NCBI GenBank assembly: GCA_963682055.1
Contig: OY821749.1
Coordinates: 20,777,631 to 20,841,630 of the forward strand
Source of the DNA: Primula veris
Lineage: Eukaryota; Streptophyta; Magnoliopsida; Ericales; Primulaceae
Length of the DNA stretch: 64,000 nt
Direction: 5' to 3'
Below the pieces are notes generated by a model. The model had not been told where the DNA came from. It made no database searches and saw only the letters and a list, made by a program, of their open reading frames with translations. Below are positions 23,672 to 35,934 of the stretch, one piece after another; within the stretch, counting starts at the first letter, position 1, and each line of letters opens with the position of its first letter. A program made the position numbers and the translations under genes.

Positions 23672-24411
23672 TGATAAAGCATAAACTTTGATTGGTTAAG
23701 TCACGCTTCTCAACAATATTTATTGATATGATCGACAATAGTAAATAGGACGATGAATTAGTCTTTCTTTATTGATCGGTCAAACTTCAAAGTATCTTTT
23801 ACAATTCTCTATTTATTTGATGCTCGGTATAGTTGTTCGGTCTTCGTCTTGACTTCTTGCGTGTGCGTACTTTCTAATGAGATGAGCTTTGAAAAGTCTC
23901 TGTACTGAATTCTTACCTTTTCTGCTTAGAAGTCAGTTTAGTCTTTTAGTACTGATATTTGACTCTATTTTTAGGAGTTCGTGCGCCATAGGATGTTGAC
24001 AAGTGTCGCTCTCATATGTAAGTCATGAGCTTTTTAAGTGTTGGGCCTCTGTAAATTGGGCTTAGACTCCAATGGGTAATTACTCTCATACTTCATCCGT
24101 TCCTATTTAATTTTCCACTACGAAACTACGTGCAATTTTAACCGGCCAAGAATTTGTATTAAAAGTCTCGGAATGAAAATTTTCAAAAGTTGATCATATA
24201 GTTCAAATGTTAAATTTTATGATTAGATTTAAAAAAAAATTCATTTCGACAATTTTGATACAAGTTATAAGCCGATCAAAATTGCACGTAGTTTTGTAGT
24301 GGACAATTAAATGGGAACGGATGAAGTATCTGTTAAAGTAAAAGACCACTATGTCCTTATCCCAATTCTATTTGTGTTGGGTATCCATTAAAAAATACAC
24401 GGGTCGGGCCA
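23672..24411 (-). mobile_element. Ty3/gypsy LTR (5' LTR of a minus-strand element), truncated, with MITE inside
   Basis: It matches LTR 35935-36441 closely apart from a 236-bp MITE. In minus orientation it ends ...GCTTTATCA and has a TATAAA-like box and AATAAA signals, so transcription would run leftward into the gag at 23604. The right edge lacks about 40 bp present in the other copy (to 36481). A TGACGCC sequence just after the LTR on the minus strand is a weak candidate primer-binding site. Confidence 0.8.
24091..24326. mobile_element. Stowaway-like (Tc1/mariner) MITE in the LTR
   Basis: A 236-bp element with long inverted ends (left CTTCATCCGTTCCTATTTAA, right the near reverse complement) flanked by TA on both sides. 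The homologous LTR at 36350 has a single TA, which is the empty site. This fixes both ends exactly. Confidence 0.92.
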
Positions 24412-24985
24412 TAAACTGCACTTTTAAATTACAATTTTACTCATTTAAACTATAAAAGAGAAAGAAAGAGAGAAAAGAGGGTGTTAAATTGCACTTTTTA
24501 AGTTACATTTTTACCCATTTAAATGTATGTTATCTATTATTATTAGTTTAATATATATGATAGAGATAGAAGTGAAAGAGTGTTAACTTGCACTTTTTTA
24601 AGTTGTATTTTTACCCATTTAAAATCGATCCGAATAGAATTGCACTTTTACCCGACCCTCGACGGGTCAGATCGGGTCGGATTGAAACCCGCGAAATTGT
24701 CATCCCTACACCCGAGCACTTATGTACAAGGGAAAGTTTTGTCAAGATGATAAAGTTTGTTTAAATTCCAAAAACACCCATATTTGGGCCAATAATAAAG
24801 TGACACGTCATGGTGTAAAAATTAGGAAAATTGATAAATTAGCACATATATATTTAGAAACTTATTTAAAAAAAACTTGTTGTTTTGAACTTGATCACTA
24901 TTTTACAAAAAATATATATTTTATAAACTTACTATGTCATTAAAAAATCCAAAAAAATATTTAAAAATTAAAAACCAAATTTTAA
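24412..24985. other. Filler with short repeats
   Basis: Three copies of a motif like 'TTGCACTTTTTAAGTTACAT' followed by 'TTTTACCCATTTAAA' lie at 24420-24630, then a GC-richer piece with 'CCCGACCCTCGACGGGTC'. No gene. It has no counterpart in unit 2. Confidence 0.5.
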
Positions 24986-25030
24986 AAAATCAAAATTTTA
25001 AAAAATATATTTTTATACAAAAAATATGTA

Positions 25031-25140
25031 TGATCATGTGTGATCATGTTTAATCTTGTATATCTAATCCTGTTTGATTATGTCTAATTCAGTTTATTCC
25101 AATCTAATCATGTCCAGTTATGTCTAATACTGTTTGATAT
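25031..25140. repeat. Short tandem repeat, TGATCATGTCTAATC-like
   Basis: Degenerate units of about 13-16 bp ('TGATCATGTTTAATC', 'TGATTATGTCTAATTC', 'AATCATGTCCAGTTATG'). The same array recurs at about 40812-40922 in unit 2. Confidence 0.7.
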
Positions 25141-26040
25141 TATGTATAAATTTTTATTTTTATTTTTCACTTTTTTTGATTTTTTTTGTTGATTTTTTTG
25201 TTGATTTATTTGGTATATTTTATTATTTTTTATGACATATGTACCTAATTGTAAATAAGTATATGTAACTAATTATAAATAAATACACATAAGTGGATTT
25301 TTTGTGATTAAGTAGATTGATATGTATCTATTTGTAAGCCTCTCTAAAAATTGTGTAAAGTCTCGGTGCAAAAATCAATTTTCTTTTACTAAATTACCCA
25401 TCAAAACTTCCAAATTCGTACATAACAAAGTTGTGTAAAGCCAAGATTGATGTTTCTACCGTCAATGTTTTTTTACTATATAAAAAATCTGAATTGAGTG
25501 CAAAACCGTCACTCATAGATACGGGATTTGACTATGGTTCACTTTTTTTTTGGTTTTTCCAAAAAGCTAAAAAAGAAATACAAAAAAAAAAAAGTATGCT
25601 CAACAAATTAAAAACTCAGTTTAAATTTTTATACATTTTTTGGGATTTTAAAACATTTTTTTACAGTTTTGCGATGAAATTTTGGAAATTTGTTAAAAAA
25701 ATAATTATAAAATATAAAACTGATTTTTTAATATATAATACCCAGTTTAAGATATTATAAATCTCATTAGCTAATTCCTAAATATTTTTTAAAGTATTTT
25801 CTATTTTTAAAGAAAATCACTATAAAAAAAATGCCAAAAAACTGAAAATTCTTACTTTCTTTATGCCCAAAGCCATATTGTAATTTTAAAACTCAGTTAT
25901 ATAATTTATAAATTTTTTTAACAAACTTCATTTTTTTTTTCATAAAAAGTCATAATAAAGTCAAAAAGAGCAGATAAAATAACTAGAACAATGTAGAAAT
26001 AGACTTTATATTTTTTTTTCTAACTTTTACAACCAAGTTA
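25141..26040. other. AT-rich flank of the SPH gene, no gene seen
   Basis: Low-complexity A/T-rich sequence present in both duplication units. The plus-strand frame at 25431-25760 is poly-K/F and is not accepted as a gene. Confidence 0.5.
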
Positions 26041-26075
26041 TAATATCAATGTATTTTATTCCATAGACATATACA

Positions 26076-26489
26076 TCAATTCCAATCATATTTCTTATCC
26101 CAAGTAGTATTGAATTGAGAAAAATAGAAACCATCGGTTCTCGATTGCCAATAGCATTTGCCATGGCCGCGTCCATCTCTATTACAATGTTTCTCAATCG
26201 AGTTATTATAAACATCAAAAACTTGTTGTTTTGCACCCCAATACCAGTGACAAAAGTAGAGCGTCCTTCCAAAAGGGTTTACGATAAATGAAAAGCTGAA
26301 TTGTCCATTTTCAGGGAGCGTTTGCATTCCCGTATCATCATTTTTTGCTTTGCACTGAACTCTTATACCTCCAGGAATCAGGTTAGATATAAAAACAGTG
26401 CCGGTAGGTCTGAATTCATATGCGTAGCTACTTGAACAAACAAGGCAAATAATCAAAAAAGAGATGCAAGAGATTGCATGTATTTTCAT
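26076..26489 (-). CDS. S1/SPH self-incompatibility-like secreted protein (copy 1)
   Basis: Intronless, 137 codons from the ATG at 26489, chosen because it puts a signal peptide at the N-terminus ('MKIHAISCISFLIICLVCSS', likely cut after SYA). The mature part has the S-protein homologue pattern: 'VFISNLIPGGIRVQCKAKND', 'LPENGQFSFSFIVNPFGRT', 'LYFCHWYWG', 'VFDVYNNSIEKHC' and 'GKCYWQSRTDGFYF'. Four cysteines (QCK, FCH, KHC, GKC) match the family's two disulfides. SPH proteins are small secreted proteins; the poppy member is the pistil S determinant, and most others have unknown roles. The frame is intact. An upstream in-frame ATG at 26552 would bury the signal peptide and is less likely. Confidence 0.88.
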   Translation of the reverse strand: MKIHAISCISFLIICLVCSSSYAYEFRPTGTVFISNLIPGGIRVQCKAKNDDTGMQTLPENGQFSFSFIVNPFGRTLYFCHWYWGAKQQVFDVYNNSIEKHCNRDGRGHGKCYWQSRTDGFYFSQFNTTWDKKYDWN

Positions 26490-26589
26490 TTCTGATGATG
26501 TTGAAATTATATTTCTCTTTATTAGACATGCATGAACACATTTGTACACCAATTTAAAAGGGACAAAGCATTAAATTCCATAATCCCGT

Positions 26590-26830
26590 TATACGTGGAT
26601 CACCATTAGTTATACGTGGATCACCATTAATTAACAATTCATTCCATGTATGCCTCAAGACTATTTCCAAGTTGATTAGCAATTCATTCCACGTATTTCC
26701 TTCTCAAAATTAATTGAATCACCATTGATTAATAATTCATTCCACGTATTTCCTTCTCAAAATTAATTGAATCGTCATTAATTAACAATTCATTCCACGT
26801 ATTTCCTTCACAAAATGCCTCGACAGTATT
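26590..26830. repeat. Tandem repeat upstream of SPH, about 55-bp units
   Basis: Three to four imperfect copies of a unit containing 'AACAATTCATTCCACGTATT' and 'CTCAAAATTAATTGAATCA'. A shorter 'TACGTGGATCACCATTA' doublet lies at 26593-26630. The block recurs at 42905-43135. Confidence 0.8.
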
Positions 26831-26986
26831 CATAGTACAGTTTTGCGTGTAATACACTTCCAAATATGGACTAAATTGGTCAAAATATACCATTTGATTC
26901 CCGTTAATAACTATGATTTGTAACATGTTTTCGGAAATTAAATATAGAAAGAACACGTAATACGTATCAATTATGGCCGGAATCAC
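26729..26986 (-). CDS. Unidentified 85-codon frame upstream of SPH (copy 1)
   Basis: The frame reads 'YVFFLYLISENMLQIIVING', 'QMVYFDQFSPYLEVYYTQNC', 'EAFCEGNTWNELLI'. Its 3' end runs into the 55-bp tandem repeat. The other unit keeps the same frame (43045-43278) through an in-frame 3-bp deletion (VYYTQN versus VYTQN). No family is recognised. It could be an exon of a larger lost gene. Confidence 0.3.
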   Translation of the reverse strand: MIPAIIDTYYVFFLYLISENMLQIIVINGNQMVYFDQFSPYLEVYYTQNCTMNTVEAFCEGNTWNELLINDDSINFEKEIRGMNY

Positions 26987-27182
26987 AGGGATTCTATCTT
27001 TTAATAATTAATTATTAATAACCATGTTTTGTAACATGAGGGATGTGCGAGATCTCTTTTAGTTAAATGGTAGGTTAAGGTTCAAATCAAAAAATACAAT
27101 TTAATTCCTATTTTTTGACATCCATTTGCGTAAGCTTCCTTTTTGGCAGTTTCTTATAGATTTTGAAAGAACAAATGAATTA

Positions 27183-27885
27183 GAGCGTCTACGGTAGTCC
27201 TATTAGATAAAAGAAAAATAGTTAACTGACAAAAATTTCATCATATTTAATTATATTAAATTATTCACTAATTTAAAATTGTTAAAAAAATTGTTAAAGT
27301 TAACCATTTTTGTAACGATTGATGTGGCAAAAATGGCTGACCAAGTAGCAAAATCAACCGCCCATTCGCACAATATATGCTATTCTTTTTCTTTCGTGTG
27401 TATGTTTCCTGTGTATGTATATCTATTCTTTTTTATTTTCATGTGCATAGTTCCAAAACAAATCACTAACTATATATTATGCTGTTTTTTTTTTTTTGCT
27501 AGTACTAACTTTTTCATACTTTTCTTTTCAAAAACTTTGTTTCTGTATTTACTGAAACTGTCAACTAAATTTTTCAGAATGATGAAACATCATGAAGTCT
27601 TTGAAAATTAATTAAATCTTGGGTTTGTAGGTACACGGATTTGTTTGGTTACTGCTTTTAAACCCAATAATTATATTCTAGTATGTTTTTAAAGTATGGC
27701 CTGGAAAAAAAAATACTTGTGTATTAATTAGATTATTAATTTTTAATTGAAAATATTAACTTTGTTAAGGCCAACACTAATGTGCTTCTTAAATTTAGCA
27801 TGTCCATGCGTCATTTAAAATACTTTTTAAGTGATTATGTGACATTAGTTAACAAGAAAAAACTAACAAGACTATTATAGATTAG
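27183..27885. mobile_element. MITE-like insertion inside block C
   Basis: Relative to the direct repeat near 30750, block C carries about 700 extra bases here. The ends resemble each other in inverted orientation ('TCTACGGTAGTCCTATTAG' versus 'TCTATAATAGTCTTGTTAG'), with GAATTAG and GATTAG at the borders. Both duplication units contain it (43498-44205), so it inserted earlier. Confidence 0.55.
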
Positions 27886-28194
27886 TACAAATATAAAACA
27901 AAGATAGAAAAAAGGATGAGAAGCTTCACGCTGTATTCTGATTATGGGAAGGTGATAGTTTTTTTAAAATTCATAAAGAAAAAAGTCCTGTTTTAGAAAT
28001 TTACAAAACGAAAGGAGAAGTTTCAATTTAAAGCTTGATATGGAAGTGATCATTTTAGCCCAAGAAAAAAAGGTAATTAATGCATGGAAAAAGAAAAAAA
28101 AAGAGAAAGATACATAGTATTTAATTGATAACAATGAGATATTTGATTCGTATATACAACATTATGAGTATAACGTGTGATAAATGATATTTAT

Positions 28195-30349
28195 TTGGGG
28201 TAATTCCGTATAAGTATCTCATTGTAAATTATATTCCTCATATGTATCTTGATAATTTCATATTTTCTCATAGGTACCACTTTTTAATTATTTAATTTAT
28301 TTACTAAATTTTCATACAAACCAAAAAATAATATACATATTTTATCTTTCTATAAATCCAAAAAAATAGTTTTAAATTACAACAAAATAAAAAAAAACAC
28401 AAAAAAATTATAAAAATGAAAAAAATCACAAAAAATATAAAAAATAACAAAAAAACAAAAAATTATAAAAAAAACACAAAAAAAACACAAAAAAACATAA
28501 AAAATTATAAAAAATCACAAAAAAATTATAAAAAATCACAAAAATAAAAAAAAAATCACAAAAAAAAAAAAAAAAAATATAAATTATAAAAAATCACCAA
28601 AAATCACAAAAAATTATTAGAAAAATACAAAAATCACAAAAAAAAAATTATAAAAATTATAAAAAATATAAAAAATTACAAAAAATTACAAAAAATCACA
28701 AAAAATGAAAAAAAATCACAAACTTTTTAAAAAATTACAAAAAAAATATATAATTTTTTTGTCAATTAACACTTTTTATACCGAAAAATCAAAAAAAAAT
28801 TATAAAAAATCACAAAAAATTATAAAAAATCACAAAAAATTATAAAAAAAATTATTAAAAAAAATCAAAAAAACGAAAAAAACGAAAAAATTATATAAAA
28901 ATCACAAAAAATCACAAAAATCACAAAACATTATAAAAAAATAACAAAAATCACAAAAAAATTATAAAAAATGAAAAAAATCACCAAAAAAAAAGAATTA
29001 TAAAAAAAATGAAAAAATCATAAACTTTTTAAAAAATTACAAAAAATATATAATTTTTTCTAGTTCCGTTGAAAGTGCATACAATTCAGTCGAAAGTAAA
29101 TATAGTTCAATAAAAGTGAGTATACATATAGTTCAGCTAAAAGTGCATCTGGTTCAGCTGAAAAGTACATCTGGTTCAGCTTAAAGTGCATCTAATTTAG
29201 TGCAAAAGTACATATAGTTAAGTCAAAAGAGCATATAGTGAGTCGAAAATGAATATAGTACATTCGAAAGTGCATATAGTTCTGTTAAAAATGCATCTGA
29301 TTCAACTAAAAGTGCATTTGGTATAACTGAAAGTGCATATGGTTCAGCTGAAAGTGCATATGGTTCAGCTAAAAGTGTATCTGGTTCAGCTGAAAGTGCA
29401 TATGGTTCAGACAAAAGTGCATCTAGTTCAATAAAAGTGCATATCGTTCTGTAAAACCTACATCTAGTTCAACTAAAAGTGCATATGGTTCGGCTGAAAG
29501 TGCATATGGTTCAGCTAAAAGTGTATCTAGTTCAGCTGAAACTGCATATGGTTCAGACAAAAGTGCATCTAGTTCAATAAAAGTGCATATCGTTCTGTAA
29601 AACCTGCATCTGGTTCAACTAAAAGTACATCTGGTTCGGCTGAAAGTGCATATAGTTCAGCTAAAAGTGCATCTGGTTCAGTCGAAAGTGCATCTAGTAC
29701 AGTCGAAAGTGCATAAATTTCAATAAAAGTGATTTTTTTTTTCCATTTTTTTTATAATTTTGTGATTTTTTTCATTTTTTATAATTTTTTTTTTAATAAT
29801 ATTTTGTGATTTTTTTCATTTTTTATAATATTTTGTGATTTTTTTCATTTTTTATAATTTTTTTTTGTTTTTTTTGTAAATTTTTTTAAATTTTGTGATT
29901 TTTTGTGATTTTTTCATTTTTTATAATTTTTTTGTGATTTTTTTTAGTTTTTTTTTTATATTTTTATAATATTTTGTGATTTTTTTCATTTTTTATAATT
30001 TTATGTGATTTTTTTTGTTTTTTTATAATATTTTGTGATTTTTTATAATTTTTTATAATTTTTTTTTTTATTTTTTGTATTTTTTTTGTGATTTTTTGTG
30101 TTTTTTTTTAATAAAAATACATTTATTTTAATTTTTACAATTTTTTGTGATTTTTTTTCATTTATTTTGAGATTTTTTGCATTTTATATAATTTTATGTG
30201 TTTTTTTTTTCCATTTTTTATGAAATATGTGTATGGCGTTTTGGTAAATAAAGTAAATAATTAAAAAGTGGTACCTATGGGAATATGAAATTATGGAGGT
30301 ATCTAGGAGGAATATAATTTCAAAAATGATACATATTGGACATTAGTTG
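28195..30349. mobile_element. Foldback/TIR transposon, non-autonomous, 2155 bp
   Basis: The insertion is flanked by TTTAT on both sides (28190-28194 and 30350-30354); unit 2 has a single uninterrupted site near 44510. Terminal inverted repeats of about 130 bp share 'AATTATATTCCTC', 'ATAATTTCATATT' and 'ATAGGTACCACTTTTTAATT'. Inside are A-rich 'AAAATCACAAAAAATTATAA' repeats in the left arm (28370-29060) and their complement in the right arm (29740-30200), with a minisatellite in the middle. The whole unit could form one large hairpin. No transposase is encoded. Confidence 0.88.
29062..29735. repeat. 21-bp minisatellite in the centre of the foldback element
   Basis: About 30 units of consensus AAAGTGCATCTGGTTCAGCTG with variants. 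A higher-order repeat of 146 bp (about 29341 and 29487) shows recent amplification. Unit length is a multiple of three; on the minus strand 29223-29414 reads heptads such as AEPYALS. Confidence 0.9.
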
Positions 30350-31329
30350 TTTATATTAATTGTTCCTTGATCTTTAGGTAATTTTATTTTTTTTCCAATA
30401 GAGTAGTCAGAATGGTCTAAAGTGGTGGACTCGATTATAATACAGATTACTCACCATTAATTTCAAAGTTTTATTTTTCCAGTGATAGCACTTTCAATAT
30501 TAGGTAATAGCAATTCATCTTCCTTTTTTTTTCTTTTTTTTTAACGAGAGACATGTAGCATCGTATTAAGGAAATTATATCATATGAAATGACTTTAGTA
30601 ACATGATGGATGTGCGAGATCTCTTAGTTTCAATGGTTGGTTTTGGTTCAAATCAAAAAATACAATTTAATTCCTATTTTTTGACATCCATTTCATTTGT
30701 GTAAGCTTACTATTTGGCAGTTTCTTATAAATTTTGAAAGAACAAATGAATTAGTACATAAAACAACGATAGAAATAGAGGGATGATGAGAAGCTTTACG
30801 CTATATTATGATCATGGGATGGTAATAGTTTACTTTAAATTCATAAAGAAACAGTCCTGTTTTAGAAATTAACAAAACAAAAGAAGAAGTTTCGATTCAA
30901 CGCTTGATAATTAAGGAAGTGTGATCATTTGATTCATTTTGGGGCAATCCGCGAAAAGAAAAAATATCAAGAGAAAAAATACATTTATATTTAATTGATA
31001 ACAATGAGAAATTTGATTCGTAAATACAACATTATAACGTGACAATTGATATTGATATAATTGTTCCTCTACGTAATTGGATTAAGCTAAACGTCTTACG
31101 TGCATAGGCACTCCTTTAAGCGTAGAAGAGTAGAATTAGGACCCAAAAAATCAAAAAGGAAACATCATAAATGAATAGAATAGAAAAGGGTACTTGCTGA
31201 CTCCCAGCAAACTCTCCTACTGAATTTCATTACACTTATAAATACTATTTTGCAGGGTTAAAAGAAAAATATAGAGTTTGGTTTAATTACATTTTAGTCC
31301 CTGCCATGGGTTTTATAGTACACTGAAGT

Positions 31330-32950
31330 TAGTAGGGAGACCGGTGGTTGTCCATGTATCAAGGTCCCCATATAAAGTTCATCAACAGAAGATTGACTAT
31401 AGAAAGAATGACTGCATCTGAAGTTAAGTGGATCAGCTTGTACCATTTGTACATCGTTCCTCTCTTGGGTCTGTTTATCCTTCGAAATTTTTGCTTCAAA
31501 CTCTGCTATATTATCATTCTGATAATTAAAACTCGGAAGGATGATTTCTTACAGAAACACTTTTCACAAAACTACCCCCTTGTGTTGCCCAAATTGCCAC
31601 CATCCGTTGCCCGTAATTTCCTTCTGTCCCATGGCCCTGTGCGACACCACCTTGAGGAGTTGCAAAGTTTCTCTTATCTCCTGTGTAGCCCCTCTGTTCG
31701 GGCACCCTTTCTCCTTGAGGATTGTGAAACCCTTGTTAATTCTGGTAGTTATTACTACTACTCTGAAAAGGAGGCATTGCATCTCTCCCCCAAGAATAAG
31801 CGTTCGTTGGTAAAGGACCCGTTCTCTCTTCTCCAACAGTAGAACCATAATTAGGTTGTATTATGTTGTTCTTGCCTATTTCCACCATAAGTGGGTCCTT
31901 GGTTGGCATAGCCGGAACTAGGTTGCTGGTTTGGCACCTGATGTAGCTGTTAGGTAATGGATCTCTTCTCTCTCCTCCAGCAGTTGGACCATAATTAGGC
32001 TGCACCGGAGGATTTTGTCCCTGGCTGGCATATGGCGGACTAGGTTGTTAGTTTGATACCTGGGTGTTAGGTTGTGGACCAAAGTTCCTATTATCCCCAA
32101 ACCTAGGTCTCTGATTGTCATAACCTTGGTTACCTTGTTGGTTCGTCATGGAATGATATTCTGTTGGTTAAAGTTCCTATTATCTTCAAAACTACGTCTC
32201 TGATTGTCATATCCTTGGGATCCCATGTTCATTTTGCATTTGACAAGGATTGCGATTAAATCCCTATTTCTGTCATCATATCTTCCTCCTTGCCTTCCAT
32301 ATTACATTGGTGGTGATCTGGGTGTGATTATCCGATTATCATACTTGTCTCCTGATTTCCCAGAAAAAATTAAAGTTTAGACTCGAGGAATAAAAAGAAG
32401 AAAAAAAACTATGCACGACGCTAGTTCACTAACATACTAGAAAAAATTTAATCAACATTAAATAGTTTAAAACAAAATGAACGATGTGCAGGTGAATGTA
32501 CTTTGCCTCACCATTTTGGCAATTGAATCAATAAGTATTAAATAAAGAGACCTAAAAGGAGAAAAAAAATACTACATAAGAGAATCATGTTAGATATGCT
32601 CAATGAACGTCATTATATGAAAACCATACCTCCATACTCTTTGTTCACTGGATCAATATAGGAATCTGGCAAAACAAACACGATGCGAGGCAAATCTGTT
32701 AAAAAAAATACAATTAGACCACCTTTTCGGAAACCCATCCAGTATACATGAAGTAATTTGATGTAAATATGAGGTCTTGTATACTCCCATTTTTTACGAA
32801 TATCAATAGGCTACAAAGAGTACTGTCTTGCTTACTTTTAAACTTCTCAGACTCTTCTTCAGATACAAGGCACTGAAAGCCCACGTAAGTTGTAGTGTTA
32901 CAGGCGTATATTTTCTTCTCTGCTTCTTCGTAACTATAAACACGTTCAAA
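31330..32950 (-). pseudogene. MORF1-like organellar RNA-editing factor, partial pseudogene (copy 2)
   Basis: This copy keeps one more exon than copy 1. The minus strand at about 32946-32836 reads '[20 protein letters not shown]' and '[16 protein letters not shown]', then a GTAAG donor. Exon 32695-32630 reads 'LPGIVFVLPDSYIDPVNKEY' then GG. The tail exon starts at 32351 with 'GDKYDNRIIT' but has an early TAA ('PPM*YGRQ'), then frame breaks and the same stops as copy 1. The ancestral upstream exon ('EHWL' region) was not found between 32950 and 35930, so the copy is also 5'-truncated or too diverged to see. Confidence 0.8.
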
Positions 32951-35934
32951 CCGATTATAAATGCCAATTATTTAAAAAATGTTGTTGTTAAAGGCAATTG
33001 AATAACCAGAAACTAATCGAAACACATCAATGGTGAATACGTAGTACATATCTGATTAAAAAAGAAAGTATTACTAGATGAAAATTGACATGATTAGCTA
33101 CACCTCAAACATGTGAAAATCATGTTTTTAATGAAATAAAAAAATAACAGAAACTTGACCATATTGTCGCATAGACAAAAAGGATAATATTGGGCTTTTG
33201 GCCATCATGTACAGCTTTGTTTGTAGCAAGTCAAAATATCGCCCTTCTGTTACAGCTTTAGCCAGTAACATCAAGTGAAGATTATAGGAAGTAGTATATG
33301 AAATTAAAGAGAATCTCATGCTACAAGAAAATTTAGCTGACAATGACACTATATTTTCATACTGTTAATTGTAAAAGATTCCAAAATCACTGAAATTCAG
33401 AATGTTGGAGTCCATGTCATAAGCATTAAAGGAAAGTGGTATACTAGGAGCCAAAATGACGAATACATTTTTTGTGCACGGAACCCACGGAAAAAAAAAA
33501 CAATGCTATCATATCACAACGCAGAGCCACATAAACACACCATAAAATACATGTCAAATGAGCAAGTGACAATTCCAAGAGTGAGAAAAGCACCAACTTG
33601 GATCTTTCAGGACTACTAAACGAGCTCCGAAAACCACCCTTAGATCTAGTTATCTTCCAAACAGATTAGGTTAAAAGGAGAAACAGGATATGAATGACTC
33701 AAATGCAATTTAGATTCTTTACTTTAAGTCGTATACCGGCTATGTAACTTGACACAATATCGAAAGGAAGACGCTACAAATTGTGTAAGAATATAGTATG
33801 TATAGAACACGCCAATAATTAACTGATGAGTCAACATACAAATAAATATAATAAGATTTGTTTAAATAAAAAAAAACTTAGAATAGTAAAGATAGATATT
33901 CAATCTCATGCATCCGATCTTAGTCTATCCGCTATTCTTATCATATCTAACCCGTGCCTAAATTGTCAACCAAAACAAAATATGACTAACCCATGTAATT
34001 GGTCAGCTCAAACAAGACTAACAAGTCAAAAAAAAGAATCCGGCTCCTTTAGTATCCATATCTACATCGATATACACTTTTGAAAACGAAATTCCCGTGC
34101 TACATAGTATACCAATAAACATGATAGGCAGTCCATGGAGTTGGGAAACAATTTTAAACACAACTTATCAGTACACGAGGTCTACCCAAAATCAACAAGA
34201 AATGAAATCTTGGGGACTAGTCCTAATTCTTAAAACTTAAAAAATTGAGGGAGAAATGGTATAAGAGGAACTCAAGTGGCAAAATAATAGTTCTAGACAC
34301 AATATTACCCAAAGAAATAATAAAATGTAACAGGAATTAGGAACTCACAAAGGTAAAACTCATAGAAACATAGCAATAGATAAATCCAAGAGTATAAATA
34401 AGCCAAGACTTAAAGAGTAAGATAAGGCCTTAACTTGGCTAGTTAAAAATGAGCCTTGTAAACGAAGTGAATTCATAGACAAAATAGGGCTCAACTCTCA
34501 ATGGAAAGAGGACTTTTTAAAGCCAACAGTCCTAGAAATACAACCCTAGCTTTACTTATTTAGAAAATGACTACGGCTTAGCGGGTAACCGGGAGTCAAG
34601 TTCCAACCTTAAAGAGTATGCAAACTGAAATATTTAAAATGAAAGCACAAAATGAGATTTTGTGCACAATGGAATTAACAAGTAATAACAAGATAATGTA
34701 CACAATACATGGAAACAGCAAAAGAACCGACAAACATAACAAATGACACCGACACGTGAATGCTGGTTGGGAAATTAGACAGAATGCTTGAATCCTGACA
34801 CATTGGATACATGTCCAAAATCATCATAACAAGAAATGAAAGAAAAAGAATCCAACAGACAGATTAAGAGTATGCACAGGTAAGATACGTCCTGTATCAT
34901 GTAGACTGTAATAGAAAAAAACAAAACACTAATAAAAATCATATTTATACGAGGGGAGCAGTGACGACCTACTGACAGATGGGATAAAAGTCCCCAAACC
35001 TTGAAAAAGAAAGTAAACAAGAGGAGAGTACAGGAAGAAAGGGGCGTGTTTGATTACAACTGTTAAGTAAAAGGGTAAGCTTTTTCAGGAGTGAGAACCA
35101 GATCGGGTCCATTTAACTTATCATGCATAGCTTAGCGAGGCAAACTAGCATAACCCTCTGCTTTAAAGCTGGTCCCAAATAATTAGTCTTCTACAAGGAA
35201 CTTTTTAAAAGATGTTAGCCAGGGTGTATATTTATTGACGTATTTAAGTGTAAAACAGATAAACTCGAATGTTCAAGTTTGCAAAGTTGCTGATAGAAAG
35301 CTTGGAGTTTCAATTCACCTATGCAATTCTTGTACATCGATTTAGAATTTAACCATAACAAAGACCTAATTATGTTGTGTAAAAAAATGTGTTCCTTCTA
35401 AAAACATCACTGTTTAAAAAAATTAAGATTGTGAATACATTATATTTTTGACAAGCCATATATTAAATTGTTCGTTATGTCTCGTTATCTAAATTTTCTA
35501 AAGGAATAATGACTTGATGAGTTCTCTACCAGGAATGATCCTTTGCGACAACCTACCATTTCAAGCTTCGCATTATAAATTCTGGGAAAAAATAGAAAAG
35601 AAACTTTATGCTCCCCATATCAACTCATTTGCCAAAATCAATCCTTAAGAAGATCATTACCATTTACTCAATAGTTCCGTCCCTCTAGTATCATGACGGG
35701 TATATATCATTAAATGAGACGAAAAAGACTAAAAGCAATAAAGAATTTCTCTTTTCATTTTCCATCAATTCCTAATAATCAAGTTTATTTGCTCAGAAGA
35801 TGCACCTATCAAGTACTCAAATAGCCAAAAAATGAGCAAATTAAACAGCTAAACCAACTTCAATCAACACAAAGAAAAAACACAGCCCTAGTTCCGACTT
35901 CACATAGTAATATTCAATACACACACACACATAC
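32951..35934. other. Unmatched 3-kb stretch, no gene recognised
   Basis: Moderately AT-rich DNA with short frames only. It lies on the 5' side of the minus-strand MORF pseudogene and may hold its intron or promoter DNA. A CA microsatellite ends it at about 35917-35930, beside the LTR. Confidence 0.45.

Larger units (their letters stand above)
20885..31082. repeat. Tandem segmental duplication, unit 1
   Basis: Unit 1 contains block B1 (20885-22566, MORF pseudogene), gypsy gag and LTR remnants (22567-24411), a filler (24412-24985) and block C1 (about 24985-31082, S1/SPH gene). Blocks B and C recur in the same order and orientation in unit 2 (31083-45136) with high identity, roughly 95% by eye. 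The last base of C1 abuts the first base of B2. Confidence 0.8.

Noticed and set aside
27030..27070. tRNA-like A and B boxes ('TAGTTAAATGGTAG', 'GGTTCAAATC'), possible SINE head
   Set aside because: Box spacing is too short and no cloverleaf or poly(A) end fits; the segment recurs only as an internal direct repeat of block C (near 30610).
29062..29735. CRISPR-like regular repeat
   Set aside because: Units are contiguous 21-bp tandem repeats without unique spacers, in plant DNA.
28380..30200. Possible satellite or centromeric repeat
   Set aside because: Empty site, TTTAT flanks and inverted ends show a single transposon insertion rather than a satellite block.
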